A stretch of 64,000 nucleotides of DNA from Mytilus galloprovincialis (taxonomy: Eukaryota; Mollusca; Bivalvia; Mytilida; Mytilidae), in assembly GCF_965363235.1 (NCBI RefSeq), contig NC_134839.1, positions 96,677,743 through 96,741,742 of the forward strand. The letters run 5' to 3'. Below the pieces are notes generated by a model, which searched no databases, had not been told where the DNA came from, and saw nothing but the letters and a program-made list of their open reading frames with translations. The position numbers and the translations under genes are program-made. Shown here one piece after another: positions 22,869-36,900 of the stretch (positions are counted from its first letter, which is position 1; each line of letters opens with the position of its first letter).

Positions 22869-23590
22869 ATTTTTGTGACAAAAATGTCGGTTATTGATTT
22901 GGGGATGTACGTCGGGCGGCCGGTCGGGCGGTCGGTCGGTCGGGCGGGCGGGCGGCAATCAAATGTTGTCCGTGCATTAACTCCTGAACCGTTCAACCAA
23001 AGCTTTTAAAATTTTGATATGTTGTTACTGACAACTAAATGAAGGTCAAGTTCAATAATGACGATTTTGACTTTTACCGTTCAGGAGTTATGGTTCTTGA
23101 AAGATTGAAAAATGGAGTTTTCAGTCGTGTCCGTGCATTTACGCATGAACTGTTCTACCAAAGCTTCCCAAATTTTTATATGTTGTTACTGATGACTAAA
23201 TGGAGGTCAGGTTCAATAATGGCGATTTTGACTTTTACCGTTCAGGAGTTATGGTTCTTGAAAGATTGAAAAATGGTGTTTCCAGTCGTGTCCGTGCATT
23301 TTTTTCATGAACCATTCAACCAAAGCTTTTGAAATTTTTATATGTTGTTACTGAGGACAAAATAAAGGTCAAGTTCAATAATGACGATTCTGACTTTTAC
23401 CGTTCAGGAGTTATGGTTCTTGAAAGATCGTAAAATGGCGTTTCCATTCACGCTGTTTGCATTTACTCATGAACCATTCAATCTAAGCTTTTCAAATTTT
23501 TATATGTTGATACTGATGACAAAATGGAGGTCAAATTTGATATTGACGATTTTCACTTTCACCATTCATCAGTAATGGTTCTTGTGATAT
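22869..23590 (+). repeat. Dispersed repeat with four tandem units of about 161 bp
   Basis: A GC-rich lead of CGGTCGG/CGGGCGG words at 22913-22955 is followed by four units starting near 22969, 23127, 23288 and 23450. Each holds a form of GTCCGTGCATT, CCGTTCAACCAAAGC and TTCAGGAGTTATGGTTCTTG. It resembles a common bivalve repeat. The frames that stay open across it are by-products of the period. Confidence 0.7.
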
Positions 23591-24469
23591 TGCCAGGACA
23601 CAAATAAATGTTAATAAATCCGGTTTGCTGTCGTTGTGACAGCCTCTTGTCCTGACTTGGTACAGGACATTTGAAGGAGAAATGGTGTATTGAACCTAGT
23701 TTTGAGGCTAGCCAAACCTCGCGCCTTTATGACAATGTTAAATATAACACTATATATAAATGACAACATAACATGACCAGAATACACTTACAAATAAATG
23801 CAAGAACATTCATGACAGATAAATACATCATACACATTAAGATAGAACGTTTCGACAAGCAAATAGTTAACAAACTAGTCGATTTAAAGTTTGAAATTGT
23901 CATTTTACCCAATCTTCACTTGCATATGGGATATACATTTCCCAACTTTTTTGGTATTCAAACCTTGTAGCTGCTACTCAGACTTTGTGAAACATCACCA
24001 GTGTCTGAGCAGAAAGTTGATGAACCTAAAGGTTTTTAAAAAACGTTTCTAAAAAATAAAACTCAACGGAAGATATCGAGACCTTGTTTATAGATATTGC
24101 GTATCAACTTCACAAATTATACACGTTCGTCTTGAAGTATAGATTCTAGGTACGGACGTTGTTTATCGTCTTAATAACGTTTTATACCATTCTATTACTG
24201 TGTCTTTGTGAATATCATTAGTACTTTTATTGTGAAATCTATTTTTGGTAATACCAATTTGATACTTCCCGTCATTGTGTTATTTTGCTATGTTAAATAA
24301 ATGTGTGTATCCTTGTCTTATATTTTCGCTGATGTGCTTTCTTTATAAGTGATTTTGTATTTCTTTGTTGACTTATTATTTAGTGTTTAAGATGATATTA
24401 ACACAGTATTGACTGATAATGACCCTTGTTTAGCTGTTTAACTTATAATATAAATATTATGTCTGTTTG
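23591..24469. other. Intergenic DNA between GALNT and the secreted-protein gene
   Basis: Nothing beyond short dispersed-repeat scraps (a family A piece on the minus strand near 23650-23730) is recognisable. Confidence 0.4.
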
Positions 24470-24708
24470 TTTAATCAGACATCGTTGTCAATATAATGGA
24501 ATTTTATGCGACGTATGAGAGGTTAAGCTAGCTATAAAACTTGATGTACAACATTATTTCGACATAAGAAAATGCCTGTACCATGTCAGGAATACGAAAG
24601 TTGTTATCAATTTGTTTGATGTATCTGGGCGTTTGATTTTGCCATTTGCTTATCGGTTTTCCGTTAGAACTTCCTCGGAGGTCGGTATGTTTGTTATTTT
24701 ACTGTTTG
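24470..24708 (+). repeat. Family A dispersed repeat copy
   Basis: It runs from CATCGTTGTCAATATAATGG through CCTGTACCATGTCAGGAATA to the diverged 3' motif GGAGGTCGGTATGTTTG. It lies just beyond the likely 3' end of the minus-strand gene. Confidence 0.6.
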
Positions 24709-24841
24709 TTATTAAAACAATATATTTTTTTTTAATTTGAAAGGGGACAAATAAATAATGAAAACAAATATTGAAAATATCATACATTTATTTTAAAAGA
24801 TATTAATATTAGTAATAAAATGTTACATACACATTTTTCTT

Positions 24842-24847
24842 TTTATT
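24842..24847 (-). terminator. Candidate polyadenylation signal of the secreted-protein gene
   Basis: TTTATT on the + strand is AATAAA on the minus strand, about 700 bases after the stop at 25544. A second candidate stands at 24787-24792. The stretch 24790-25543 is free of recognised repeats, as a 3' UTR would be. Which signal is used cannot be told. Confidence 0.35.
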
Positions 24848-25543
24848 TCTACAATAAAACATTCACCATAGAAGAATGATCTAAACCATCAACTGATCGT
24901 GTATTATACATTGTCTACAATTACAATTGTTTCAAAGCAATATTTTCTATAAATTAAATACATTTCTTCTGCTAAACAAATGAACAAAAAATGCTTAAAT
25001 ATTACAATGCCTATTTCCATGACGTTCAACCACAATAAACATTCGTGTGCTAATTTACCTAAAGTAACTAAAGCTTAATGTACCATGTTTACACATTTCC
25101 AAATCTTCTATGATATGTATATCTAAATCGTATGGTACTTATTAGAAAGAAAGTACAAAAAACCTGAAATGTGTTGGATAATTTTGCAATTACTTGATAT
25201 TCAAAAATGTTAATTGAACAGTGAAGGAATTTCGTTTTATCATTTTTATAAAAGTTTACAAACTTCTGCTGTTCTCACACTTTCACAGAATGTGTAACAA
25301 TTAATATTCGTGTGCAGTATATGTAATTATAAGTAGTAATTTATGCCTCATTTCAGAGAAAGTGCAACGACTTAAGACAGAAAAAATATGAAAATGTATG
25401 ACCGTTGTACGATTTAAATGTTATTTCGTGCAAAAACCATTCACTATTGTCACTGTGCTTTAAAGTCCATAGAGTGTAATTTCATTTGGTAAAGAAGAGG
25501 CGAATATGATGTATTCCCCTTATCACTTAAGTAGTATTCAACA

Positions 25544-27987
25544 TTACATCCCTGTCCTTTTGGTCTTGAAGTAATTAACAACATCGTTCCATGCCAAGCT
25601 CTTTAAATCCATGATTTTATTTTTTGTTTTTTTAGATGTTTGAAGTCTATTTTGTCGATATAACTGATGACCAATTGCGTTTTGTGTTGATTGTCTTTTG
25701 AGAAGGTGCTGAAGAAATAAATTTATCGTGGTAGTTGACGGGATTGAAGTCGTCGTACCTGTAGTTGCAGTAGTACCAGGGGTAGTACTAGTAACTGTTG
25801 TAGGACTAATGGTAGTAGTGGTGGTAGTAGGAGCGGTAGTAGTAGTGGTAGTAGGAGTAGTAGTAGTAGTAACAATTGGTTGTGTTATGTTTGGCTTTTT
25901 GCCAAGTTCGATCAATATTGCAGCAAACCATGCATCTATTTCTTCGTCAGAACTATCGCTATCGTCGTCTTCTTCACTCTCATTTACTCTGACGTTGAAT
26001 GCTTTTATTGTTTGATTTTGTATTGCATACAAGAAATTTAAAGTTGAGTTTTTAGTCATTTCGTCTGACTCCTCGCTTTCGTTCGATTCATCGCTGTCTT
26101 CTGTTGCATTTACCTTTTTGGTTTTTATATTAGAGATTGATGTATTTCCTTTTAGAAAGGTTAATCTAAGTGCCTGTAAATGCTTAAAAGCACTTCTCGT
26201 TGCGGCATCTTTTGTCCCGAGACTGTTGACGGCCATCTTATTAAAATGGAGAAATTTATTCGATGGTTTTGATTTTCTTGCCTTTTTCAGCCTTCTGTTG
26301 GTCTTTTTCTTTTTTAAAAATTTCAATAGTTTCATTGCATGCAAGGCTTTAGCTGTATTATAATTACTTATTGTATTTCTTATCTGATTTGAAGGGTTTG
26401 CTGTTGTAGTTGTTGCTGTTTGTGGTGGTGGTGGTGTTGATTGGCCTATTAACTGTAATAACTGCTTCATGTGTTTATTTGTTTTCAAATTTTGTGATGT
26501 TTCAGCAGTTTGAGATCCAAACATGAGCATGCTCATCAGTTGTTGATGGTTATTCATCTGATTGTTTATCATTGGATTTACTGCTGCAGTATTGATAACA
26601 TTATTCATTGGATTCATTGCCGCAGAATTGATAACATTATTCATTGGATTCACTGCCGCAGTTTTGATAACATTATTCATTGGATTCACTGCCGCAGAAT
26701 TGATAACATTATTCATTGGATTCATTGCCCCAGAATTCAAAACATGAGTCATTGGATTTATAGCCGCAGAATTGATAAAACTATTCACTGGCTGTATTTG
26801 TGGTATCGGTGTGCTTGCTTGTGGGAAGGTATGTTGTACTGGCTGAGCCGCACTTGCTTTCTTTTTACCAAGAAGTAATTGCAAACGTTTTAATTGAGGA
26901 GCAAGTTTATTATTTGGATCAATGTTCCCTGCTATAAAACCCAAATCGGGCATTACTGGAGTAGTAGTGGCCATATTATTTGAGTTAATATTCAAATTAA
27001 ACATACCACCCCCGGGAATTTGATGTTGAATTTTCATCTGCCCTCCTGGAAGACTTTTTGTTAGCTGCGGCGATGGTGCCGGCATTGGAATCATCAGCTG
27101 GGATGCAATAGATTCTGCAATCAATGCCGTTAGTGGATCTAAAGTTGTGGTCTCTCGAAAGCCATGAGGTTTGCTTTGACTAGCACCTGATAAAATATTG
27201 TTACCCTGCAACGAATGCAATGTTTTCATGCTTTCAGAGTTAGTAAACCCTTGCAATTGACCCATCGCTGACATGAGAGATGACTGTTGTGATTGTAAAA
27301 TTGGAGACGAATGTCCTCTCTTGAACGAATTAAGTATCGTGTGAGTGTTTGATTTTTTAGCATGGTTGGATATTAACTGTTTTACATCCACAATGTGATT
27401 AGTGGAATGTAATTTAGTGTCCAATACTGTATTAGTGTGTGTTTGTGGATTATAAAACAGACCTAATAATGATTCAGTCGTAGAGGTAGGCGAGACTGTT
27501 GTAGAGGTAGGCGATGGTGTTGTGTTTGAACTGTTCAGTAAATGATTTATTATTCCTTGTAGAAGGACAGCAAGCGCTTCTTCTTCTGAGCTTTCGCTAT
27601 CATTATCCTCAGAATCAGAATCATCGTCGTCGAGAAAGGTTCTTGTCAAATTTTGAATTAAGCTGTTGTTCAATAACTTTGCTAGTTCCATTTCGTCACT
27701 TTCGTCGGAATCATCATCGTCGTCGTTTTGTTTTGCAATCATTGATCTTACTGTGGGAACTAAATGAGTTGGTACTTTGAATTTTTTAACTGCTTGTGAG
27801 GTTAAATTTTTCAAATATTCGTCACTGTCGTCATCTTCTTCTGAAGAAGAGTCGTCTTCGAATACCTCACATCTGTCATCCTCAAAGCATCTCATCCAAA
27901 CTTGCATACTCTTCTCTAATGCTGCTTGGTACTGACAGACTGCTGGTTCACAGCAAGGTTTATTTACATCTCTGAAGCATGTCATAC
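25544..27987 (-). CDS. Secreted-protein gene, exon 5 (main coding exon)
   Basis: This 2444-base exon encodes residues 153-966. It completes the Cys domain (MTCFRDVNKPCCEPAVCQYQ) and carries all acidic clusters, the Asn-rich repeats, the basic patch and the C-terminal Thr-rich stretch, ending KTKRTGM and stop. The acceptor is TTTTTTGCTTAATAG and the first two bases finish a Gly codon split with exon 4. The ATG at 27985 is therefore internal and not the true start. Several open frames on the opposite strand are shadows of its low-complexity codons. Confidence 0.92.
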
Positions 27988-30900
27988 CTATTAAGCAAAA
28001 AAATAATCAAATACAAGTTACAAAAATAAGGAATTCAGTTTGTTCTATCTGATTATATATATTTATTTTGAATTACGTTCGTAACTAGTGTATATCCTCA
28101 AATATTAAGCGACACAGTTATTGAACTGAATTTTGCATGGCTGATATAGTTATATTCATTTTTGTAAAAGTTAAATCTTAAGAAATTGAGTAATAAATCA
28201 AACTTATTTATAATTGCAAAACTATTATGGAAAACTTTAACATGACAGAGCTTCATTTTGTGCTTGATATCAAGAACGACCAGAGAATTAGGATATACTT
28301 AGCTACCCTTCGTTACTGTGAGACTGTTTTGAATTTGCCTTTGAATTTTATATTTTGTTACACATTTTTACATACCAATTTCACAGGCACAAAAATCATT
28401 ACATTGTTCTCCAAGCTGCGCTCTGGAGTTCGAACATGTTCCATTTATTGGAGGTCTAGATCTGTACGGACCTGCAAATAAGATGTCTTTGTTTACTTTC
28501 GTTACTATTATAAATATATAAATATGTATATTCTACTTTCCGTCGCTGATTGCTCATTATTAAGTTGAACTAGTTCATAGTTCTCTGATTAAAGACTATT
28601 TCGTGAATGTGCATGAATTTTTGCCACGTGATATAATGCAAATAACACCCCAAAAAATATTCCATTGAAATGTATCTTTTGGAAGGCAACAAACACGAAA
28701 TAATCATCATTAATTTCTGTCATATACTAAATGAAGAAAAGAATAGGTGGACACTATTATGTTGAAACTAAATAAAACAAAAAGAAAATATAAAAAAGAA
28801 GCATTCAAGAAAAACAGAAAAACAGTGACAAAAAAAACAAGAAATGGTGGATATTGAGCTTACAGTGGAAACTAGAACATGCCAAAATATAAAAAGATCG
28901 TTTCAATGTGATATGAATGTGAAATATATTTTGAATCAGACGAACTTTCGAAGTGCTACCTCTTGAGTTTTTAAACACCATTCCATAGGGAAAAATCTAC
29001 AAATCCGCACTTTATTCTGACTCCCAATCATATAACTTTGTTTAAATCACGGCTAAGGAGATAAGCTGTAGGTAATATTTTTGGGTTGGTCAGGCTTGGT
29101 TCGAACCCACCGACTTATTTTCTAGAGACGAAGTCGAATATGTATACATATAGATTCTACCAATAAACTGAGAGTTGAATGTTTAATGCTAGGTTTGAAG
29201 ATCAGCACTATAAATAACTTTTCACTACCACGGTAGCGGAATCTGATTCCCTGTTTATTTTTACACGATGTTTTCGCGATTTTTAAATTTTTTTTTCAAT
29301 GAAAAGATAGTATTATTTAAGTTTTGACAAAAGAAGAAACGAGATCAAATGAATAGCACGTTAAAAAAAGTTATAAATTTCCCGGTCGTGGAAAGAGTTA
29401 GAAAAATAAATTTGAAAAAAAAATGTTTATCAAGTATGCAAACCCTTATCTAGAAGTATAACAATGGATCTAAGGCATCCGTCCGATGATGAACACACGA
29501 TCTTCAATGCGACCTGCAATGTGTTTGATTCAATACGGAACTTTATAGCCGACATAAGATAAATTAACTATGCATCTACTTATAAGTAAATCTGATCATG
29601 ATTTGTTGTCTGCTTTAATTTTTATATCATTAATCAATTTCACAAACTCGAATTTAAATCATGATTGTAACAGCCTGGAAATCAACATCAAGGCTGAACA
29701 TATTATACACATCAAAACTGACAATTCACGATGACAGAACATATTACTCATGGTGTGTTTATTTTTAGCATGATTATATACATATGTAAGTGTACACATC
29801 TCTTCCTCCGACAATAAAATTAAACATCAATATGAAGGTTAGCTAGTAAGCAGTCTAAAATGTAAATAACTCAAACTCAAATAAATTTGTATGTATTACT
29901 GTCTATACCAGACCAAATAAACTAATCATAGATACCAGAATTGAAATTGTGTATCTACGCCGGACGCGCGTATCGTCTACAAAAGATTCATCAATGACGC
30001 TCGAATAAAAAAAAAGTTATAAAGGCCAAATAAAGTAGGAAGTTGTAAGGCATTGATGACCAAAGTTCCTAAACGTTTTGCCAAATACAGCTAAGGTCAT
30101 CTATTCCAGATGTAGAAAAGACTTGGTATAAAAAAAAATCAAAGTCTTGTAAAAGGTCAATTTATAATTATGACCATATCAAAGATAGTTCATGTCAACT
30201 CAGAAGTGCTGAATACTGGGCTGGTGATATCCTCGATGAATTAATACTCCACCAGCAGTGGGATCGACTTAGTAGTTGTAAATAAACTCATCATATATAC
30301 CACAAATTTTGTATTTACGCCAGACGCGCGTTTCGACTACAAAAGACTCATTAATGACGCTCGAATCAAATAAAGTTATAAAGGCCAAATAAAGTACGAA
30401 GTTGAAAAGCATTGAGGACCCAAAATTCCTTAAAGTTTTGCCAAATACACCTAAGGTAATCTATTCCTGAGGTAGAAAAGCCTTCGTATTAAAAAAAAAG
30501 TTTTGTTAATAATTAATGATTATGACCATATCAATGATAATTCATGTCAACACATAAGTGTTCTGTTCTATTGAAATTTCAATACAGTCTACAAAATAAA
30601 GTAGTGTCGATGTCTTGGTAATTATTTTAAATAACTTGTTCAGTCAAAGTATCGGTCATTCAAGAAGTGACCGCAAAGCAGATCTTAAAATCACGTATAT
30701 TGTACAATTAAAAGTAGGCATTAAGTATTACCATTCTTTTGACTTGAGTATTGTTCAGTGTTTTTGTACTACCGTATATCCTAACGACACTGGTCTTACT
30801 TACGTACTGGCAAATGATATGTGATAAATTTTTTATACCTAGGACAGTCCTAGTAACCATAAGTTTGTTACAAATTGACGGGTCTCTTACAACATGAATT

Positions 30901-33900
30901 CATAAAAATAATGACAAAGTCATTAGTTATTCTCAATTGAAAAAAATATCATAGATTGTTGTTTTTTTTTTACATCCAGTGGCAAATAAATAAAATTTCT
31001 TTACAATCCAAGAATCAATTATGTTTTATTGTAGGATAACGATGATAAAGGTGAGCTATCTCATTCAGTTTCAAGTATCATATTTTTAGCAAAGATATAC
31101 ATATATTCAAGCAGGCTATTCTTACCGGTTGCATCAAACACTTCTGACATCACAAGAACTTTTTGGTTTAGATCTCGACAGCAAGATGACAATGGACAAT
31201 CTGCCGATGTTCTACAAAAATTAGGAGGTAGTGTAGTAGGTGAAGGCGTTGTTGTTGTGGATTCTGTTGTTGTTCCTACCGCAGTTGTCTGGCCAGATGT
31301 CGATAATGAGATTCCAGGTGGCATTATATGATAGAACATCGGATTAATGACGATTGGAGCTCGCGTTGTTTGTTGATTTTTGACAAATGGATTATATATA
31401 TTTGGATCAAACAGGACAGCTGACTGAAATACAAAAGAGAAAAAATATGAAAATAATGATTTTTGAAACAGCTCCTATGGAAATTGCAGAACTTAATTAT
31501 TGATTGAATTAACAAATGATAGGGAGGGAATTTTTATTTACTCTTAACATTGATTAAATTAATTTAAAACAACAAGGAAACTGATGAATAAAGAAATAAT
31601 TATAGGTTAGAGGTAACACTTACCAACGATCCTGATATCACAGACAGTAGTACCTAGTAATATAAATAATAGAAAAATAAAAAAAAAGATGTATAATACT
31701 GTCATTCACTTTAACTTTCAGTAAGTGAATATATTCAAATGTTGTTCTATGCATTATTTGTTTTGATAGTGTGTCATTGACAAGTTTGATAAGTATTGTT
31801 GTTATAGTAGACACAATCTTTTAACTTGACTGTATCGCTAGTAATGGATATCTAGAAACCCCTTTTATCAATACATAAATCTGTTAACTTGACTGTATCG
31901 CTAGTAATGGATATCTAGAAACCCCTTTTATCAATACATAAATCTGTTAACTTGACTGTATCTCTAGTAATGGATATCTAGAAACCCCTTTTATCAATAC
32001 ATAAATCTGTTCACTTGACTGTATCGCTAGTAATGGATATCCAGAAACCCCTTTTATCAATACATAAATCTGTTAATTTGACTGTATCGCTAGTAATGGT
32101 TATCTAGAAACCCCTTTTATCAATACATAAATCTGTTAATTTGACTGTATCGCTAGTAATGGATATCTAGAAACCCCTTTTATCAATACATAAATCTGTT
32201 AATTTGACTGTATCGCTAGTAATGGATATCTAGAAACCCCTTTTATCAATACATAAATCTGTTAACTTGACTGTATCGCTAATAATGGTTATCTAGAAAC
32301 CCCTTTTATCAATACATAAATCTGTTAACTTGACTGTATCGCTAGTAATGGTTATCTAGAAACCCCTTTTATCAATACATAAATCTGTTAATTTGACTGT
32401 ATCGCTAGTAATGGATATCTAGAAACCCCTTTTATCAATACATAAATCTGTTAACTTGACTGTATCGCTAGTAATGGATATCTAGAAACCCCTTTTATCA
32501 ATACATAAATCTGTTCACTTGACTGTATCGCTAGTAATGGATATCTAGAAACCCCTTTTATCAATACATAAATCTGTTAACTTGACTGCTAGTAATGGAT
32601 ATCTAGAAACCCCTTTTATCAATACATAAACATTGGAGTATTTCAAAATCTTTAATAAAAATTTGCCAGAACTAGTGATATTAAATAAGTAAAAAGGCTT
32701 AAGCAACACATTTCTGACTTATCAAAAGTTTTAGCTCGAGTCATTGCACATTTTAGTACTTTCCATCTTTATATACTCTTATATACCATTGCTTGGAGTA
32801 TTAGTTTTCTTTTCGTCTATGTCATTATAATATCTATTAGTTGTATCTGCAATATCTATTTTCTTCGGAAATGTGAAATTTAGACATACTGTAAGGTTAA
32901 ACTTCGGAGTTGATTTAAAATACATATATAGGTAAACAATGAATGTGGTTGCTAAATTTGATAGATGATTTTTTTGGTGCTTCTTTGTTAAATATTTGTT
33001 GGTTTTTGTTCTATTTGAGATTGTGACATGGGGATGACTATTGTACCCCTATTTTGACAATTTTACATATTATATCTATTTTGTTCACGCATCGTTGTAA
33101 ATATAATGGAATTTGATGCAACTGTCATACAAGAGAGGTTTAGAGCTATAAAACCAGGTTCAATCCACTCTTTTCTACATTTGAAAATGCCTGTACTAAG
33201 TCAGGAATATGACATTAACCAATTTTCCGACAATAAGAAACTTCGGTAAAAAAGATAAAGTCAAACAGAGAAAGACTTCGAAAAACACTACATAGAATCA
33301 TATTTCAGCATCATGAATCCTATCAGGAGCTGAAGTAAACCAAAAATGAAATAACAAAAATACGAAACTCAAAACGGAAATTTCCTTAACAAATTGAAAA
33401 ATCAAAAGCTCAAACACATTAAACGAATGGATAACAAATGTCATGTTCCTGACTTTTAACATACATTTCTTTATGTCGAAAATGGTGAGTAAAAATGTTT
33501 GTATAGCTACCTAAACCTCTCAGCTGTAGGAAAGTCGCATTAAATTTCATATTCCAAAGTGCTTCGGTATATTCATCAGTTTCTACCCATAAACGTAACA
33601 CGTCCCATTCGTGACAAGAAAACAGCAGGTGATAAGTTACATCATTGTTTTCTTAAGTTTTTCCAAACACTATTTTTCCTTTTTCGAAATTTGAAAGAAT
33701 ATAAGAAAACTTGATGAAAAGTTTCTCCGTAATCAAAATACACCATCGATAAAAAAAAAAAGTAAGATTGCTTTTGCCTTTTTCGTATTTTACTAATAAA
33801 TTGACGATTTCCAAAACTAGAATACTAGTAACCTTTGTTTTTTTTTCAATCTTGAATTGCATTCGTTAAGCATTTAAGTACTTGAACCTTCGTTTAAGAT

Positions 33901-36900
33901 TTTAAAAATTGTACATAAATCTTCGTTAAAGATTTTGCTTGAATAGTATTGGTTAAAGATTCTAAAACTTGAACAATATATCGTAGAATTTTAACATACA
34001 AATCTTGGCTAAAAGCTTCTAGAATAACTACGCAATAAATGTACCTTATCTTAAATACTGTATACTTTGTGTTTTACATACACATAATTATGATTGTAAA
34101 AAACGATATTGTTCTAGCTCAGTGTTCTAGGCTTTGATTACAGGAAAACACCACATTCGCCACGGAGGTAAGACAAGTGCATGACAATATTAAAGTCTTT
34201 GAATATAAACGAAGCATAAGTGTCCATCGATCTGACAACGAAATATCAGCTTTGCCCATAATTAAAACGTTCTACATTCTATTTTCCGTAATTACATCAA
34301 CGCGAGACATATCTCTGTGTCAACAGGTAATGTGTTTTATTATAATCGTCCTAGGTATTATTCGTGTCCGAGAACATTCACACTTTTATTATTACATATT
34401 ATTCGGTTTATGTAAAAAAAATTGTAAACATCAATATATTTAATATTATTCATGGCCGAGAACATTCACACCTATTATTACATATCATTATGTTTATGTA
34501 CAAACACAATGTAAACATCAATATATTTAATAGTATTCATGGCCGAGAACATTCACACTGTTATTACATATCATTATGTTTATGTACAAAAATATGTAAA
34601 TATCCTAGGTATGCTGTAATATTTATTGTTATGAAATATGACCTGCGAGAGTGAAATTAGTGGTCACTCCATTAAAAGATAAACGACCAGTATGTCTATA
34701 TCTATCAATGTCGTGACCATTAAATTATTATTGTTTGCTGTTTTTATGTTAATTTATGCAAATGAACAAGTAAGAATCAATATTTGGCCGGAAATGTCCA
34801 TCTTATAATTAGTACTTCCCTACTAAACTTAATATAAAGCTAAATATGTTAGCATGAGCAACATTTTTGATGGCGCAAAATACCTTTTATTGAGTTGGGT
34901 TTTTTTTTTTTTTTACTTTTAAAAACATTAATATGCTTGATGTGATTGAACTTTTGATTTTGCCCTTTTGATTTGGACTTTCTGTGTGGAATTTTCCTCG
35001 GAGTTCAGTATTTTTGCGATTTAACTTTTTTCTAGCTAATATTTAGAAATTCACTACAAAATCATTGAAGGTCTTATTATTATTGAATTGATCAATGCTG
35101 CGATTTATGTTATGAAATTCAGTAAATAGGCAAACATGTTTTATTAAGAATTGACAAAAAGAGGGGAAAAAGTTCAGAATAAAGATAGTAGGGTGAGAAA
35201 ATATAAGGAACAGAAAATATTGCAAAAAATAATAAAGAAAAGAGAAAAATTGTATATATTTTTTTGTTTTGTGAAATACCGTCACTCTTTATTCAGATAT
35301 GCATAATGCTTTACCGAAATAATTGCTTTAAGTTACTTATGTCAAAAAAGAAACTAAAGACGTAAAAATATTTGCGGTATAACATTTGGCTATTCATATG
35401 TTTTAAAACATTGATTCGAGGATGTTTGTGGTATCATTATTGGTTAATTAAAGCAACCACAATGAATTGTTACTAAACATACCATCAGATGTATATATAG
35501 GTCTATAATTTTTAATATGCAATGTATATGATTGATTTCTCTGACATATGTTAAAGGTTTGAGATAACGTCGACGATGTTACTGTTTTATTTTATTGTAG
35601 CAATGTAGTTATTTCCTGAACACTGATATTTAGGAGCGTTTTGTTATCAACCTTACATCATACCATATTATGAAATAAAAAACTTAATATGTTAGTATGA
35701 TAAGGTGGTACCCAACACTTTCACTAAAATTAATTTGGCTCGTTTAATTTTCATAAAATTTTGACAAAGTATTTACTAAAAGTATTTACTTTGACCCTTT
35801 AACCAAAATATATAAATTTCAAAAATTTTGAACCAACCATTTTATCAGAAAAATTACACTGGTTATATAGCAGATTGACAAACTCCAATTTTGATCATTG
35901 AGAAGCTTTATATTCCCTTTACAACACAACGTTATTAAAACGTTTGGCTGATTTTACAGAGTTATCTCCCTATAGTGTTAGGTACCATCTAAAGTACTCT
36001 GATTGAGTGCTGCATGATATGAAACACATTTTTAAAGGATATTCCAAAAGTTCTGTGTTTGTGTAATAAATAAAAATTCATTTTGAAACATCCGAAACCA
36101 ACACGGATTTATATCTAAAAAAACATTCCATTGTTGCCTTTATGTTTAAGATGAACACTTAAATATTACCGTTAATTAAATTGGTATTTCATTTGCGACA
36201 AAAGCGCCAAAAAAACTTTAATTTCAAAGATGAGAATTTAGTATTCAAATACCTACAACATTTTAAGCAGACCATGTTTTGATCATTGAGAAGCTTTATA
36301 TTCCCTTTACAACACAACGTTATTAAAACGTTTGGCTGATTTTACAGAGTTATCTCCCTATAGTGTTAGGTACCATCTTAAGTACTCTGATTAGATCCCT
36401 TTTTATCATATTGACAAATTTATCATTCGAAAATCATTATCATTTTCATTTTTTACCATTTTCTATCAAATAAATATAGCAGTTAGTGCTGCATGTTATG
36501 AAACACATTTTTAAAGGATATTCCAAAGGTTCTGTGTTTGTGTAATAAATAAAAATTCATTTTGAAACATCCGAAACCAACACGGATTTATATCTAAAAA
36601 AACATTCCATTGTTGCATTTATGTTTAAGATGAACACTTAAATATTACCGTTAATTAAATTGGTATTTCATTTGCGACAAAAGCGCCAAAAAAACTTTAA
36701 TTTCAAAGATGAGAATTTAGTATTCAAATACCTACAACATTTTAAGCAGACCATGTTTAAGTTATAAATTGTAGGTTCTGATGTCGATTTTTTTTTTAAA
36801 TTGTAAAAATACGATTTTTTGAAATAAAAAAAAAATTAAAAAATTAACATCAATGGTTTTGAAAATAACACTCTAAAATAAGATGGCTTTCGGAGAATAT

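Noticed and set aside
25728-26015. Valine-rich + strand open frame
   Set aside because: It is the antisense shadow of the poly-Thr coding stretch of the minus-strand gene.
26510-26878. Repetitive + strand open frames with IHWIHC units
   Set aside because: They are the antisense of the Asn-rich tandem repeat in the secreted-protein exon.
29098-29107. A functional tRNA gene at the GGTTCGAACC word
   Set aside because: No acceptor stem or proper T-stem could be folded around it by eye, so it is kept only as a weak SINE hint.
31061-31125. Extension of the exon 3 frame past its donor
   Set aside because: The GTAAGA donor at 31125 joins the Cys domain in exons 4 and 5 in phase; the unspliced tail is low-complexity intron.
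31654-31700. Alternative hydrophobic start MTVLYIFFFIFLL upstream of the microexon
   Set aside because: Read straight through it is out of phase with exon 3 and soon stops; it is also the T-rich tract expected before an acceptor.
34177-34443. 88-residue + open frame
   Set aside because: No recognisable protein features, and it runs into the 92-bp tandem repeat.
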